A DNA stretch of 39,748 nt, taken from Clostridia bacterium (GTDB taxonomy: Bacteria; Bacillota; Clostridia; Christensenellales; UBA1242). The stretch is from assembly GCA_017452165.1 (NCBI GenBank), contig JAFTMY010000002.1:1-39748 (forward strand). Direction: 5' to 3'. The position numbers were made by a program, and so were the translations under genes. How positions within the stretch are numbered: the stretch's first letter is position 1; every line of letters begins with the position of its first letter. Shown one piece after another: positions 1-7,871 of the stretch. The notes below the pieces were generated by a model. That model was not told where the DNA came from. It saw nothing but the letters and a program-made list of their open reading frames with translations, and did no database searches.

Positions 1-405
1 TATCTTGGTGTTGGTGATAATGCATCAGTTAAAGCATTGTTAGAACAAATGTCAGCACTTATTGCTCCAGCAAATGCTACACTTCGTGGTTTGAGACCTA
101 CATCATTCAAGACTGTAGATGACCCAGACACACAAGGTGTTATCATCCAACCTAAAGTTAACATGGGTGTTCGTTGCTTAAGCGGTAATTCATTGAAAGC
201 AATCTTCAGTGGTTCTGACTTTGCAGACATCACAAAAGCAACAGCAAGCATTAAAACTATTCGTGATGCTATTAAGGGTAAATTCAAACTTCCAAACTTG
301 GCAGATGAACATGACCCACTAATTGGTGCAGACAGCACCATTAAAACTTATGCAGATGGAACTCAAGATGCTCCAGTATCTGGTGAGACTCCAGCAGAAG
401 TTTAA
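1..405 (+). CDS. Major capsid protein, C-terminal part (duplicate of the gene at the right end)
   Basis: The reading frame is open from the first base and ends with TAA. It repeats the last 134 residues of the complete capsid gene at 38170-39426, to which it is identical. It is a truncated copy made by the contig ends, not a second gene. On the circular genome it joins the right-hand copy, so the small gene at 426 directly follows the capsid gene, 20 bases behind its stop, with an AAGGAG site in that gap. Confidence 0.9.
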   Translation, partial: YLGVGDNASVKALLEQMSALIAPANATLRGLRPTSFKTVDDPDTQGVIIQPKVNMGVRCLSGNSLKAIFSGSDFADITKATASIKTIRDAIKGKFKLPNLADEHDPLIGADSTIKTYADGTQDAPVSGETPAEV

Positions 406-727
406 TCTAACTCAAGGAGAATAATATGTTAGTTGAAACTATCAAAGACTATACAGACAAAGAGACTAAATTAGTCTTCAAAACTACAGATAACTGCACA
501 ATCAGAAGAGTGAGTGATGTTCGTGGAGCAGAACTTATTGCAGCTGGTGTGGTTGTAGAAGTTAAACCAGAAGATGAAGTTAAATCTGAAGTTGAAACAA
601 AGTCTAAATCTAAATCAAAGAAGAAAGATGAAGTTAATGCTGAAGATAAGACTCCAGAAGATGTGTTTGTTGGTTCCAATGGGAACTTTGAAGATGAATC
701 TGTTGAAGAAACATCTGGAGACACTCA
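1..727. repeat. Left copy of 727-bp terminal direct repeat
   Basis: These bases are identical to 39022-39748. The repeat begins inside the capsid gene and ends inside the next gene, so it carries no gene boundary or terminase-site logic. The simplest reading is a circular or circularly permuted genome assembled with an overlap; the unit length is then 39,021 bp. A true fixed terminal redundancy beginning in the middle of the capsid gene would be unusual. Confidence 0.95.
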
Positions 728-737
728 ATCTGAATAG
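426..737 (+). CDS. Small charged structural-cluster protein, hypothetical
   Basis: This 103-residue protein is encoded directly behind the major capsid gene; the start is fixed by an AAGGAG site 7 bases upstream of ATG. Residues 1-48 look folded, with alternating hydrophobic and charged residues, and contain the pattern TIRRVSDVRGAELIAAG. Residues 49-103 are a low-complexity tail, first Lys/Ser/Glu-rich (SKSKSKKK) and then acidic. The position fits a head-decoration, head-completion or capsid-associated protein, but no family is recognised. An incomplete second copy lies at the right contig end. The function is inferred from position only. Confidence 0.75.
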   Translation: MLVETIKDYTDKETKLVFKTTDNCTIRRVSDVRGAELIAAGVVVEVKPEDEVKSEVETKSKSKSKKKDEVNAEDKTPEDVFVGSNGNFEDESVEETSGDTQSE

Positions 738-754
738 TTAAAACTGTTTTTCAT

Positions 755-783
755 TAGGATGGGTTCAGTCAAAACCTGTCCTA
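755..783 (+). other. Hairpin in the gap before the 808 gene
   Basis: TAGGATGGGTT (755-765) pairs with AACCTGTCCTA (773-783), an 11-bp stem with two G-U pairs and a 7-base loop. There is no U-tract, so it is not a typical intrinsic terminator. It lies between two late genes, 12 bases before the AAAGGAG site of the next gene. A role in mRNA processing, stability or translation is possible but unproven. Confidence 0.5.
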
Positions 784-807
784 TACCAATTTACAAAGGA
801 GATACCT

Positions 808-1260
808 ATGGCAAAGTTTGAAAAAGACAACAACTTGATGTCTGGCAAGGGTGAAGGTGGCAGTTGGATAACAATGCCAAATGGAGCAAAAGTATTTGTT
901 CCAGATGGTATGACCAAAGAAGATGCTGTTAATGCTCACTTTGAAAAGGCAAATGAGTTTAGAAGACAAAATAAAAAAATTGACAAATTTGAACATCCAA
1001 TGCATGTCTATGCAAAGAGTGATAAATTTGCCAAAGGTCATTCTCTAACTACAACTAAAAAAGAAAAAGGAGCAACTGCAGAAGCATTAGAAATGAGAGA
1101 AAATCCAAATCCAGAAGACAAAAGAGATTCTTGGTTCATTCCTACTTCTAAAACAGTTCCCCTTGCACAATTAAGTGATAAACCACTGAAAAAGTGGAAG
1201 TTAAACAAAAGTGATGAAAAAAAGATGAAACCTTTTCGTGATTCACCTTTTGATAAATAG
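808..1260 (+). CDS. Hypothetical structural-cluster protein
   Basis: A 150-residue, lysine-rich, soluble protein of unrecognised family. ATG is preceded by AAAGGAG. Near residues 19-45 there is a compact block with SWITMPNGAKVFVPDG, followed by a helix-like charged stretch. The C-terminal half is rich in Lys, Pro and Asp and looks disordered. It lies in the late gene cluster between the capsid and portal genes, flanked on both sides by gaps that can form RNA hairpins. A head-assembly or neck role is only inferred from location. Confidence 0.7.
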   Translation: MAKFEKDNNLMSGKGEGGSWITMPNGAKVFVPDGMTKEDAVNAHFEKANEFRRQNKKIDKFEHPMHVYAKSDKFAKGHSLTTTKKEKGATAEALEMRENPNPEDKRDSWFIPTSKTVPLAQLSDKPLKKWKLNKSDEKKMKPFRDSPFDK

Positions 1261-1269
1261 ACAACAAAA

Positions 1270-1360
1270 AAATAACTGGCTTTTCTATGGTAGACTTTCG
1301 CATTTCTGCTACTCTTGTTCTCAATATCACAATGAACGGAACTCGCTACACCAGTTATTT
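1270..1360 (+). ncRNA. Candidate structured RNA element in a late intergenic gap
   Basis: AAATAACTGG (1270-1279) is perfectly complementary to CCAGTTATTT (1351-1360). The 71 bases enclosed contain shorter complementary pairs, GTAG with CTAC and GTTC with GAAC, which would make a multi-branched fold. The 1261-1432 gap has no gene that looks real. A second hairpin, CTTTTGAC/GTCAAGAG at 1380-1400, follows, with a run of seven T at 1412-1418 before the next ribosome binding site. No known RNA family is recognised. The fold is read by eye. Confidence 0.4.
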
Positions 1361-1432
1361 CTACAATTATTATATGCAACTTTTGACAAAAAGTCAAGAG
1401 GTCTTAAGAAATTTTTTTGAAAGGAGACAAAA

Positions 1433-1876
1433 ATGACAAAACCAATGCAAAAACTTAACACTATGGGTCAAGTTCCACAACAAAGTGGTGGCCAACAAAT
1501 AGTCAATGTCACTTATGGCCATAATGGTGGCGGAAAACTTTACTCTTATTATGGTTCAAACAAGAGAACTGGCGACATTGTGACACCAGAAGTCACACAT
1601 CCAAAGAGTGGCAAGACTTATAAAACATTGGCAGTTGTTAGAAGCACTCACAAACTTCCACAAGGTCAAGACACTGTCTCTTATCTTAATGATAAAAACA
1701 TCAATCTTAAGACTATTGGCAAGACAGACCAAAAATCACTTCCAGGATACTATCAAGGTTGGGATAAGGATGCTCAAGCAGCTTATGACTTAAGAGTTGA
1801 AACACAGTTAAGAGATGATATTTCACCATTAGAGAAATTAACATTGATGGGTGATATCAGAAAAATGAGAAAGTAA
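1433..1876 (+). CDS. Hypothetical structural-cluster protein
   Basis: A 147-residue protein of unrecognised family. ATG is preceded by AAAGGAG. The N-terminus is Gln/Gly-rich and probably flexible. It is followed by a beta-like section with GHNGGGKLYSYYGSN and a Thr/Lys-rich middle, and the C-terminus is a predicted helix (LRDDISPLEKLTLMGDIRKM). There is no signal peptide or membrane segment. It is followed after 11 bases by the next late gene. Position between capsid and portal genes suggests a particle or assembly protein, but there is no direct evidence. Confidence 0.7.
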   Translation: MTKPMQKLNTMGQVPQQSGGQQIVNVTYGHNGGGKLYSYYGSNKRTGDIVTPEVTHPKSGKTYKTLAVVRSTHKLPQGQDTVSYLNDKNINLKTIGKTDQKSLPGYYQGWDKDAQAAYDLRVETQLRDDISPLEKLTLMGDIRKMRK

Positions 1877-1887
1877 GGAGAATTATT

Positions 1888-2466
1888 ATGCCTAAATTTT
1901 ATCAAGCGCCAATCTACACAGATGGTCAATTAGAAGAGATGGATGAGAAAGACTTATGTTTTCCTTATTCAGACAAATACATGACTTATAACAGTCAAAA
2001 AAGACAATATATCCCTACTGAAGCACTCTTGCTTAAACATGGCATTGACTTGGAAGAGTTCCTTGCAACAACAGATAGTAATACACCAGAGAACATCCAA
2101 GAAACACTTGAATATATAAGTGACCAGATTTATTCCTATGCAGAAAAGAAAAGTGGAAGTTCTGCAGAAACAATCAAATGGATAATTGCTAAAGGTGTTA
2201 AGTTGGGTATAAGTCCATATAGATTCAGATGCATGTTTGAAGAAATATTATGGAAACAAGCAAGGTTCTATACAAACAATGATGATTTAACCAAGTCTAG
2301 TGGTGTCGATATGGAACAAAAGCAATGGTTAAATAAAGGTGTTCTGTATAATGAAGACAGACACATTGACCCTAAAATCAAAGCAATAATGATGAGTTTG
2401 GGGTTGGTCTGGATTGGTTCCTATGACTCACAATTCAGTCAATTTGCAAGGTTAAAAGACTGGTAA
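1888..2466 (+). CDS. Hypothetical late protein, possible head-tail connector
   Basis: A 192-residue soluble protein, initiated 9 bases behind AAGGAG. Residues 40-130 read as a run of helices with several aromatic residues, and the C-terminal 60 residues are rich in Trp, Tyr and Ile. The length and mostly helical look, and the place just upstream of the portal gene, would suit a connector or head-completion protein. No diagnostic motif is visible, so the call is weak. It is part of the continuous plus-strand late operon. Confidence 0.6.
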   Translation: MPKFYQAPIYTDGQLEEMDEKDLCFPYSDKYMTYNSQKRQYIPTEALLLKHGIDLEEFLATTDSNTPENIQETLEYISDQIYSYAEKKSGSSAETIKWIIAKGVKLGISPYRFRCMFEEILWKQARFYTNNDDLTKSSGVDMEQKQWLNKGVLYNEDRHIDPKIKAIMMSLGLVWIGSYDSQFSQFARLKDW

Positions 2467-2477
2467 GGAGAAATATT

Positions 2478-2879
2478 ATGAAACTAAAAGAATTTTTAAC
2501 TGAATATAGTGCTTATGCTAAAGCAGAAAAAGAAATTGTTGAATGGGTTGAAAAAACTTATCCAGGGCTAACAATGGATTTTAATGGCCCAACTGCAGAA
2601 ATAGTTAGAACAGATGAAAACATTGACTATCCAGAAGATGAAGTTCCAAAGATTGTAGAAGTTGTAAACATTAAAATAGATGAAATCCTTGAGAAACACC
2701 AAGAAGAAATCTATATTGGTGAAAAACTCACTCTTATCTGGCAAAAACATCCTACATTCAATCCAGATGTTGAAAGTATTGAAGATTTAAAGAAAAATCC
2801 TAAATTCCTTAAATACTTCAAAGAACTAAATTCAAGAAGAAAGAAGAAAGGGGGTTTGCATGGAAAACACAAACGATAG
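2478..2879 (+). CDS. Hypothetical late protein upstream of the portal gene
   Basis: A 133-residue, highly charged, probably helical protein. The start ATG follows AAGGAG by 8 bases. The first 30 residues form an amphipathic helix, residues 35-75 alternate acidic and hydrophobic residues, and the C-terminus is very basic (SRRKKKGG, then KHKR). The gene overlaps the start of the portal gene by 20 bases, and the portal ribosome binding site lies inside its last codons, so the two are translationally coupled. Function unknown; a nucleic-acid-binding or assembly role is only a guess from the basic tail. Confidence 0.65.
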   Translation: MKLKEFLTEYSAYAKAEKEIVEWVEKTYPGLTMDFNGPTAEIVRTDENIDYPEDEVPKIVEVVNIKIDEILEKHQEEIYIGEKLTLIWQKHPTFNPDVESIEDLKKNPKFLKYFKELNSRRKKKGGLHGKHKR

Positions 2880-4479
2880 ATATTTAATTCCATTTGGTCT
2901 TGGAAGTGAATTGGATGCAGCAAGTTTCCAATTAACACAGAATGATAATACATATCTTCTTGCAGGACCAAGATATAAACAGTTTTATTCAAGTTATATC
3001 AGACCTAGAACTGCAATGTTTAGGGGATGGATAGAAGAATTCCACAACACAGAACATGGTGTTATTCCATCATTATTTCTTCAAAAGATTGCAACTGGAA
3101 TAACAAGCACAATCTTTAGCAAACCTTTAATTCTTAATTCAGAAGATGGTCAAACAAATCAAGTCACACAAGACCAATATAAAAAGTCTAACTTTAGTTT
3201 TGCAGTTAAAGAGGCCTATGGTTTTGCAATGGATGGTGGAACAAGTCTCTTGAAATGGAATAGAGATGGTAAAAACCAATTAAGAGCAGAAGCACTTCCA
3301 ATGGATAAATTCTTCATTGAAGTGGACTCTTATGGTGATATAGAAAGAGTTAAGTCATTTATAGCAACATACCATGACACTATAAGTGCGACTCAAGAGT
3401 TCCATTTATGTGAAGAAAGGTTCTTTAAATATGCAAGTGTTGGTAGTGAAAGAAAGAGATTTCCATTTGTTCACTATTTGTTTTATAAGACATCTACAAA
3501 TGCAACTTATGAAAATACACCAACGCCAACTGAAGCAATAAGATGGTCAGACATTCCTTATGATGTTAGGGTAATGATTCAAAGAGACTATGGTGACATC
3601 TTTATTGATGGTTATGATGCTGAAGGCCTTGCAAAATTAAAGCAAGACAACAAATATGACAGATGTAAACTACTTCCATTTGATGATGATTTGGGCTGTA
3701 GATTGATTAAGTTTACCAGAAATATTCCAGCATTCCCAAAACTTCCATTTGGTCAACCTATAGCAGACTTGCTTATGAATGAAAGTTATGCTTATGACCA
3801 ATTGAAATTCTTTGAAAGAATGGAAGTTTATATCTCAAGGGGAAGAGTTCTTCTTGATAAGAGATATGTGAACCCAAATGACCCAGATGCAGAAAAGACT
3901 GCACTTGACAAAATGGTGTTTACTTATCTTGAGACAATGGCTGGTGAAAGTGACAATGCAAAACCAGAGGGAATGCAACTTGAATTGAGAGCAGATGCTA
4001 TCTGTCAACAAAAACAAAACATTCTTAATGACACTGCATTTGCACTTAACCTTTCATCTACATCTATAGCAGCTTGGTTGTCAGATGGTCAAACTCAAAA
4101 AACTGCAAAAGAAATTGAGTTTGAAAGAACCAAAACCACTGCATTCATAAATGATAAGATTGAAATCATACAATCACCACTTCAAGAAATGATTGATATC
4201 TTCTATCACTATTATGGAACCACTTCTCCAGAATTGAATATTATGCCAGAAAATCAAACTGTCAGAAGTGAAGCAATTCAATTGTATAGCGAACTATATG
4301 ATAAGAAATATATCACTTCAGAAATGTTGGCAAAAGAAATTCTTGGAACATGTTCAATTAAAGAAGTTAATGAGTTGGTTGAGTTTATTGAAGCTCAAGA
4401 ACTTAAGAAAGAAGCAAAAGCACAAATGCAAATGCTAACACCAGTAAATAATGGAATTGGAGGAAATCATGAAAATTAA
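2860..4479 (+). CDS. Portal protein
   Basis: The product would form the dodecameric DNA gate at the unique head vertex. The 539-residue length fits SPP1/A118-type portals. Supporting signs are the N-terminal section with many aromatic residues, the central section around residues 80-200 (FAVKEAYGFAMDGGTSLLKW, the usual state-passing block of such portals), and above all the C-terminal helical stem and crown region with QTQKTAKEIEFERTKTTAF and a following long helix, typical of portals that sense filling. The start is set by AAGGGGG before ATG. It overlaps the upstream gene by 20 bases and the downstream coiled-coil gene by 11. Alternative calls are unlikely given size and context, but a profile search is needed for certainty. 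Confidence 0.75.
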   Translation: MENTNDRYLIPFGLGSELDAASFQLTQNDNTYLLAGPRYKQFYSSYIRPRTAMFRGWIEEFHNTEHGVIPSLFLQKIATGITSTIFSKPLILNSEDGQTNQVTQDQYKKSNFSFAVKEAYGFAMDGGTSLLKWNRDGKNQLRAEALPMDKFFIEVDSYGDIERVKSFIATYHDTISATQEFHLCEERFFKYASVGSERKRFPFVHYLFYKTSTNATYENTPTPTEAIRWSDIPYDVRVMIQRDYGDIFIDGYDAEGLAKLKQDNKYDRCKLLPFDDDLGCRLIKFTRNIPAFPKLPFGQPIADLLMNESYAYDQLKFFERMEVYISRGRVLLDKRYVNPNDPDAEKTALDKMVFTYLETMAGESDNAKPEGMQLELRADAICQQKQNILNDTAFALNLSSTSIAAWLSDGQTQKTAKEIEFERTKTTAFINDKIEIIQSPLQEMIDIFYHYYGTTSPELNIMPENQTVRSEAIQLYSELYDKKYITSEMLAKEILGTCSIKEVNELVEFIEAQELKKEAKAQMQMLTPVNNGIGGNHEN

Positions 4480-4669
4480 AGAACAAATTGAGAAATGCAC
4501 TCAAGAATTAGAAAAAGTTAAATCTTTAGCAACAAAAACTGCTACCAATACAGAAAAGTATTATTGGGAAGTTAAAGAACTGAAGACTGCAGTTGATAAA
4601 ATGACAGTTGTCTTTTCAGAGTTAACTGAAGCGTTGATTGCAATTATTAAGGAACAAATGGGGGATTAG
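4469..4669 (+). CDS. Small coiled-coil protein
   Basis: A 66-residue protein that is nearly all heptad-repeat helix: Lys/Glu-rich and with regular Leu, Ile and Val. I chose the ATG at 4469 rather than an in-frame ATG 18 bases upstream, because GGAGG sits at the right distance before it. It overlaps the portal gene end. The gene is followed after three bases by a membrane-protein gene, so it may be an oligomerising partner for one of the membrane proteins. No family recognised. Confidence 0.65.
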   Translation: MKIKEQIEKCTQELEKVKSLATKTATNTEKYYWEVKELKTAVDKMTVVFSELTEALIAIIKEQMGD

Positions 4670-4672
4670 TCT

Positions 4673-5257
4673 ATGAAAAAGTTTTTAATGAAAACATTAG
4701 ATATAACATTAAACATTATCATGGTTATAAGTGCATTATACGCCATATTTAACCTAGTTATGACCTTTCTTCCAGCAGACATCCAAGCACAAGTTTTTGG
4801 ATGGTTGCACATGTCTGAAGAGTATATTGCAACATTCTCAATATCTTCAGTAATAAATGCAGCAGTGTTGGTTGGTAGTAAGTTAATCCAGACATACAAC
4901 AAAATCAACCTTACTGCAATGATAACACATCAACAACAAACAATTAGCAATGACTTGGCAGTTAATGAACAAGTAGTTAACAGAACTAATGTCTTGATTG
5001 ATAATATTAAGGTTGTTGAGAAACAATTAGATGCCATTCTAACAGTTAATAAGGTTAATGTAGAGAGAAACATTGACTCAAGTGAAAAACTGGTAAATAA
5101 GGCACAAAAAACTGCTTATAAGTCAGCATTAGCAGTCATTGAAGATGCCAAAGCATCTCTAGAAGAATTAAAGAACATAACTTCAGTGTATGAAAGAGAA
5201 GAAGTCAAAGAAGTTATAGTTGAAAAAGAACATGACTCTCTATCTGGAAGAGTGTAG
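4673..5257 (+). CDS. Membrane protein with C-terminal coiled coil, late cluster
   Basis: A 194-residue protein with two hydrophobic segments, about residues 7-33 (ITLNIIMVISALYAIF) and 60-72, then a long hydrophilic helical region of about 110 residues. It ends with a charged tail. ATG follows GGGGGA. It is the first of three consecutive membrane-protein genes between the portal and the connector-like genes, an unusual place for membrane proteins in a tailed phage. It might be a particle-associated ejection protein or a host-envelope protein; nothing in the sequence decides. The coiled coil suggests oligomerisation. Confidence 0.65.
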   Translation: MKKFLMKTLDITLNIIMVISALYAIFNLVMTFLPADIQAQVFGWLHMSEEYIATFSISSVINAAVLVGSKLIQTYNKINLTAMITHQQQTISNDLAVNEQVVNRTNVLIDNIKVVEKQLDAILTVNKVNVERNIDSSEKLVNKAQKTAYKSALAVIEDAKASLEELKNITSVYEREEVKEVIVEKEHDSLSGRV

Positions 5258-5266
5258 GAGGGATTT

Positions 5267-5794
5267 ATGAGTTTGAAATTGAAGAATGGACTTATAAAAG
5301 CACTAACATATACACTTTCATTGACTGGAACTGCACTTATAATTGCTTTTCAATACATTTCAGATAGAAACCCTATGCCAACATGGGCAAAGGTCACAGT
5401 GCCTTGTTTATTGGGTTTATTGATAGCATTTTTAATCTATTGGAAAACTATCAAAGACAAAATCAATAGAAAATTAACTGCAATCGAAACTGCAAAAGAG
5501 TTAGGAAAAGCAGGTCAAACAAACACTATAGTTGCAAACATACTTGAAGTGTTGGGGTTTGTGGTTCCTATGATTCTGGTTGCATCTATATTCTGTGTTG
5601 GTGGTAAATACTTGACACAGACTGGAATAGTCCTTTTTGAAGTTCTTGGAATGTTCACAATCACAATAATTGGAAACATCTGTTGTGATGCAAACAAAAA
5701 AGAAGAATTAAGAAAGAAAGAACAAGAACAAGCAGAAGAATTTGCAGACAAAATTGCAGACAAAGTGGCACAATTGCCTAAAAAATACGAGTAG
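5267..5794 (+). CDS. Multi-pass membrane protein, late cluster
   Basis: A 175-residue protein with about four hydrophobic segments: near residues 12-29, 42-59, 92-110 and 118-137. A lysine-rich stretch lies between the second and third, and a Glu/Lys-rich helical C-terminus of about 35 residues follows. GGAGGG precedes ATG closely. The topology would resemble a large holin, but holins are usually shorter and sit beside an endolysin, which is not found here. The gene is the middle one of three membrane-protein genes and is likely co-translated with them. No family recognised. Confidence 0.65.
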   Translation: MSLKLKNGLIKALTYTLSLTGTALIIAFQYISDRNPMPTWAKVTVPCLLGLLIAFLIYWKTIKDKINRKLTAIETAKELGKAGQTNTIVANILEVLGFVVPMILVASIFCVGGKYLTQTGIVLFEVLGMFTITIIGNICCDANKKEELRKKEQEQAEEFADKIADKVAQLPKKYE

Positions 5795-5806
5795 GAGAAT
5801 TGAAAC

Positions 5807-6817
5807 ATGAAACATATCTTTCAGAAGACAATGGGTTATATAATTGCTTTCTTGGTTGTTGTAATGTATTTTGTTCTGTCTTATTTGGTTATCAAAGACT
5901 GGAGACTGAACTCTGCAAAGACCATTGTTGAAGGATTGCTATTATTTGCTAGTGCAGTGATGGTTTATTCTTCATTAACAAAGCAAGGAATCCTAAATGG
6001 TAAGAGTGACACCAAATACATTGAAACAGTCACTTCACACATAACAACCAAACAGAAGATATTTCCAAAAATCAAATATCTGCAGTCTTGGTTAAACAAA
6101 GATTATAACCAACTAATGAGAATTGGTAGAACTGTTTACACAGACAGTGCTGGTTATGATTACAACAAAGTTTTCACTGAAGATGGAAAAGTGATAACAG
6201 ACTTCAAGGTAGAAAAACCAAAAGCAATAGAATATCCACCAAAAACAAAAATGAAGTGGTTGAAAAGACTCTTCAGATGGATGTTCAGTAGTGAATGGAA
6301 GGTCTACAGAGAAAAAAAGAGCTATATCAGAAAAGCAAAAAAATATAAAGTCACTAGACTAACAGTTTCAAGTGTTATAAACATTGATGCAGGTGAAGAC
6401 CCAAACAACTTTGGTATTTCAGAGAAAGAATATCTAAAGCGCCAAAATGGAATGAATATTGTTTCTAGAATGGTGTTTTCATTCTTAATGCCATCTGTCA
6501 CATTTGCATTCAATGGTTTTAGTGTTGAACTTCTATTGGTTCAAACTATTAGTGTAATGATGATTATAATTTCTGCATTGGTTTCAATGTTTGCAGCATA
6601 TTTCTTCATGATTAGAACTCACAGAGGGACCATCATTAAAATGGTGAATAAACTTGAAGAATTTGACAATGCAGACCTTAAAGAATTTGAAGATAAGGAG
6701 AAAGAAGATGAAAGGATACACACAAAGGAATCCATTTGCTCCCAAAGCTCTGTGGTGGAAGAAATACGAACAGAACCACACTCTGGGGAAAATAGTAGTG
6801 TATGTGGCAACACCTAA
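5807..6817 (+). CDS. Large membrane protein, late cluster
   Basis: A 336-residue protein with two hydrophobic segments at the N-terminus (about residues 8-28 and 38-55), then a basic, soluble region of about 170 residues rich in Lys and Trp, and another hydrophobic pair near residues 222-272. The last 60 residues are acidic and look disordered. They are encoded in the part that overlaps the next gene by 110 bases, the largest overlap in the window. Start ATG follows AGGAG. The repeated hairpin-soluble-hairpin layout is not that of a known phage lysis protein. I cannot name a family. Confidence 0.65.
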   Translation: MKHIFQKTMGYIIAFLVVVMYFVLSYLVIKDWRLNSAKTIVEGLLLFASAVMVYSSLTKQGILNGKSDTKYIETVTSHITTKQKIFPKIKYLQSWLNKDYNQLMRIGRTVYTDSAGYDYNKVFTEDGKVITDFKVEKPKAIEYPPKTKMKWLKRLFRWMFSSEWKVYREKKSYIRKAKKYKVTRLTVSSVINIDAGEDPNNFGISEKEYLKRQNGMNIVSRMVFSFLMPSVTFAFNGFSVELLLVQTISVMMIIISALVSMFAAYFFMIRTHRGTIIKMVNKLEEFDNADLKEFEDKEKEDERIHTKESICSQSSVVEEIRTEPHSGENSSVCGNT

Positions 6818-7352
6818 ACTTGGTTTTGCAGTAGATAGCATCAGAACTGGTTTCAGTCCTTGTGTGCTAAACAATGGAAAACTTCCAGGTGTAAACAACA
6901 TTGAATATGTAGATATCACAAAGGTTCAAGATGGTGTTATTGTTCCAACAAAAGCATTGAAATTGAACAAGACTCTTTACATGTTCAATCCAGAAACTTC
7001 TGCTCTAGAAATAGAAGACATTGCTGAAGATGGAATTGAAATCATATTGGTTAACAATTCCACTCTTACAATGTTTAATAAAAACATCTATGTGAAGAAA
7101 CAACTCTTTAATGCTACAGAAGAAAGTGAGCAGCAAGAGGGTTCATATCAACCAATTAGTGGTTTACTGGTAGATTCATCTCATATCACTCTTAAGACTC
7201 AAAACTTTGCAGTGAGTGAAGATGCTCCAAAACATGGTGACATTATAACTTTTGACAAGAAATACTGGATGGTTGAAGAATCAACCAAGAGTTATATTTA
7301 CACACCAAAAAAGAAACTCATACTTCACATAGCACTAAAACAAATAAGGTAG
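6708..7352 (+). CDS. Hypothetical structural protein, possible head-tail connector
   Basis: A 214-residue soluble protein. The frame opens further upstream, but AAGGAG is correctly spaced only before the ATG at 6708, so I place the start there, within the preceding gene. The first 20 residues are basic and aromatic, and the rest alternates short hydrophobic strands with polar loops and looks mainly beta. Near the C-terminus, HGDIITFDKKYWMVEE resembles the beta-rich endings of tail-completion or stopper proteins, but the likeness is too weak for a firm call. It is followed after 7 bases by the next gene. Confidence 0.6.
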   Translation: MKGYTQRNPFAPKALWWKKYEQNHTLGKIVVYVATPKLGFAVDSIRTGFSPCVLNNGKLPGVNNIEYVDITKVQDGVIVPTKALKLNKTLYMFNPETSALEIEDIAEDGIEIILVNNSTLTMFNKNIYVKKQLFNATEESEQQEGSYQPISGLLVDSSHITLKTQNFAVSEDAPKHGDIITFDKKYWMVEESTKSYIYTPKKKLILHIALKQIR

Positions 7353-7359
7353 GTTGAGT

Positions 7360-7869
7360 ATGCAGTTTAATGACAAATTTGGAATGAAAGATTTATTTAT
7401 GAACAAGCAACTTAAAGGAATAATTCCACAGTTCTCAAGGAATGACAAACTTCAAAATGTTTATAGTTTTGAATGGGTGGAAGAAAAAGTTGCTAATTAT
7501 ATTAAATCTGTATTTGGTGGCAGAAAGTCTGGAGATGACATTATTATTCCAGGCAAATATAAAGAAAAATTCAAGGAAATTAAAGGCATGAAACAATTGA
7601 TTGAAGATATGTTCAACAATATGCCAGCAATAACCAAGAACATAAGAAAAAACACCAAACTTATAACACCATTCCAAAGCATTGAACAATTAAAGGAAAT
7701 ACAAGACCCACAAAAGAAAATTGCAGTGATGCAAATTATATTTGATAATTTAAACTACAATCCAGACTTCCAAAGTCAGAACAGATTCAGAAGTAATGTC
7801 ATGTCAAATGACTATTACAGAAGACAACAAATCTGGCTTAAAAGTGTTGGTTATGACAAAAGGAGATAA
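7360..7869 (+). CDS. Hypothetical structural-cluster protein
   Basis: A 169-residue, basic, mostly helical protein of unknown family. The frame could open with TTG two codons earlier, but ATG at 7360 is the likelier start. The central part carries KIKG-like basic patches and short helices; no membrane segment, signal peptide or enzyme motif is visible. It sits between a possible connector gene and a 320-residue late protein, spaced by two bases from the latter. A structural or assembly role is inferred from its neighbours only. Confidence 0.6.
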   Translation: MQFNDKFGMKDLFMNKQLKGIIPQFSRNDKLQNVYSFEWVEEKVANYIKSVFGGRKSGDDIIIPGKYKEKFKEIKGMKQLIEDMFNNMPAITKNIRKNTKLITPFQSIEQLKEIQDPQKKIAVMQIIFDNLNYNPDFQSQNRFRSNVMSNDYYRRQQIWLKSVGYDKRR

Positions 7870-7871
7870 TT

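Noticed and set aside
781..1397. Minus-strand frames opposite the 808 gene
   Set aside because: They have no ribosome binding site and lie over a convincing plus-strand gene; treated as shadows.
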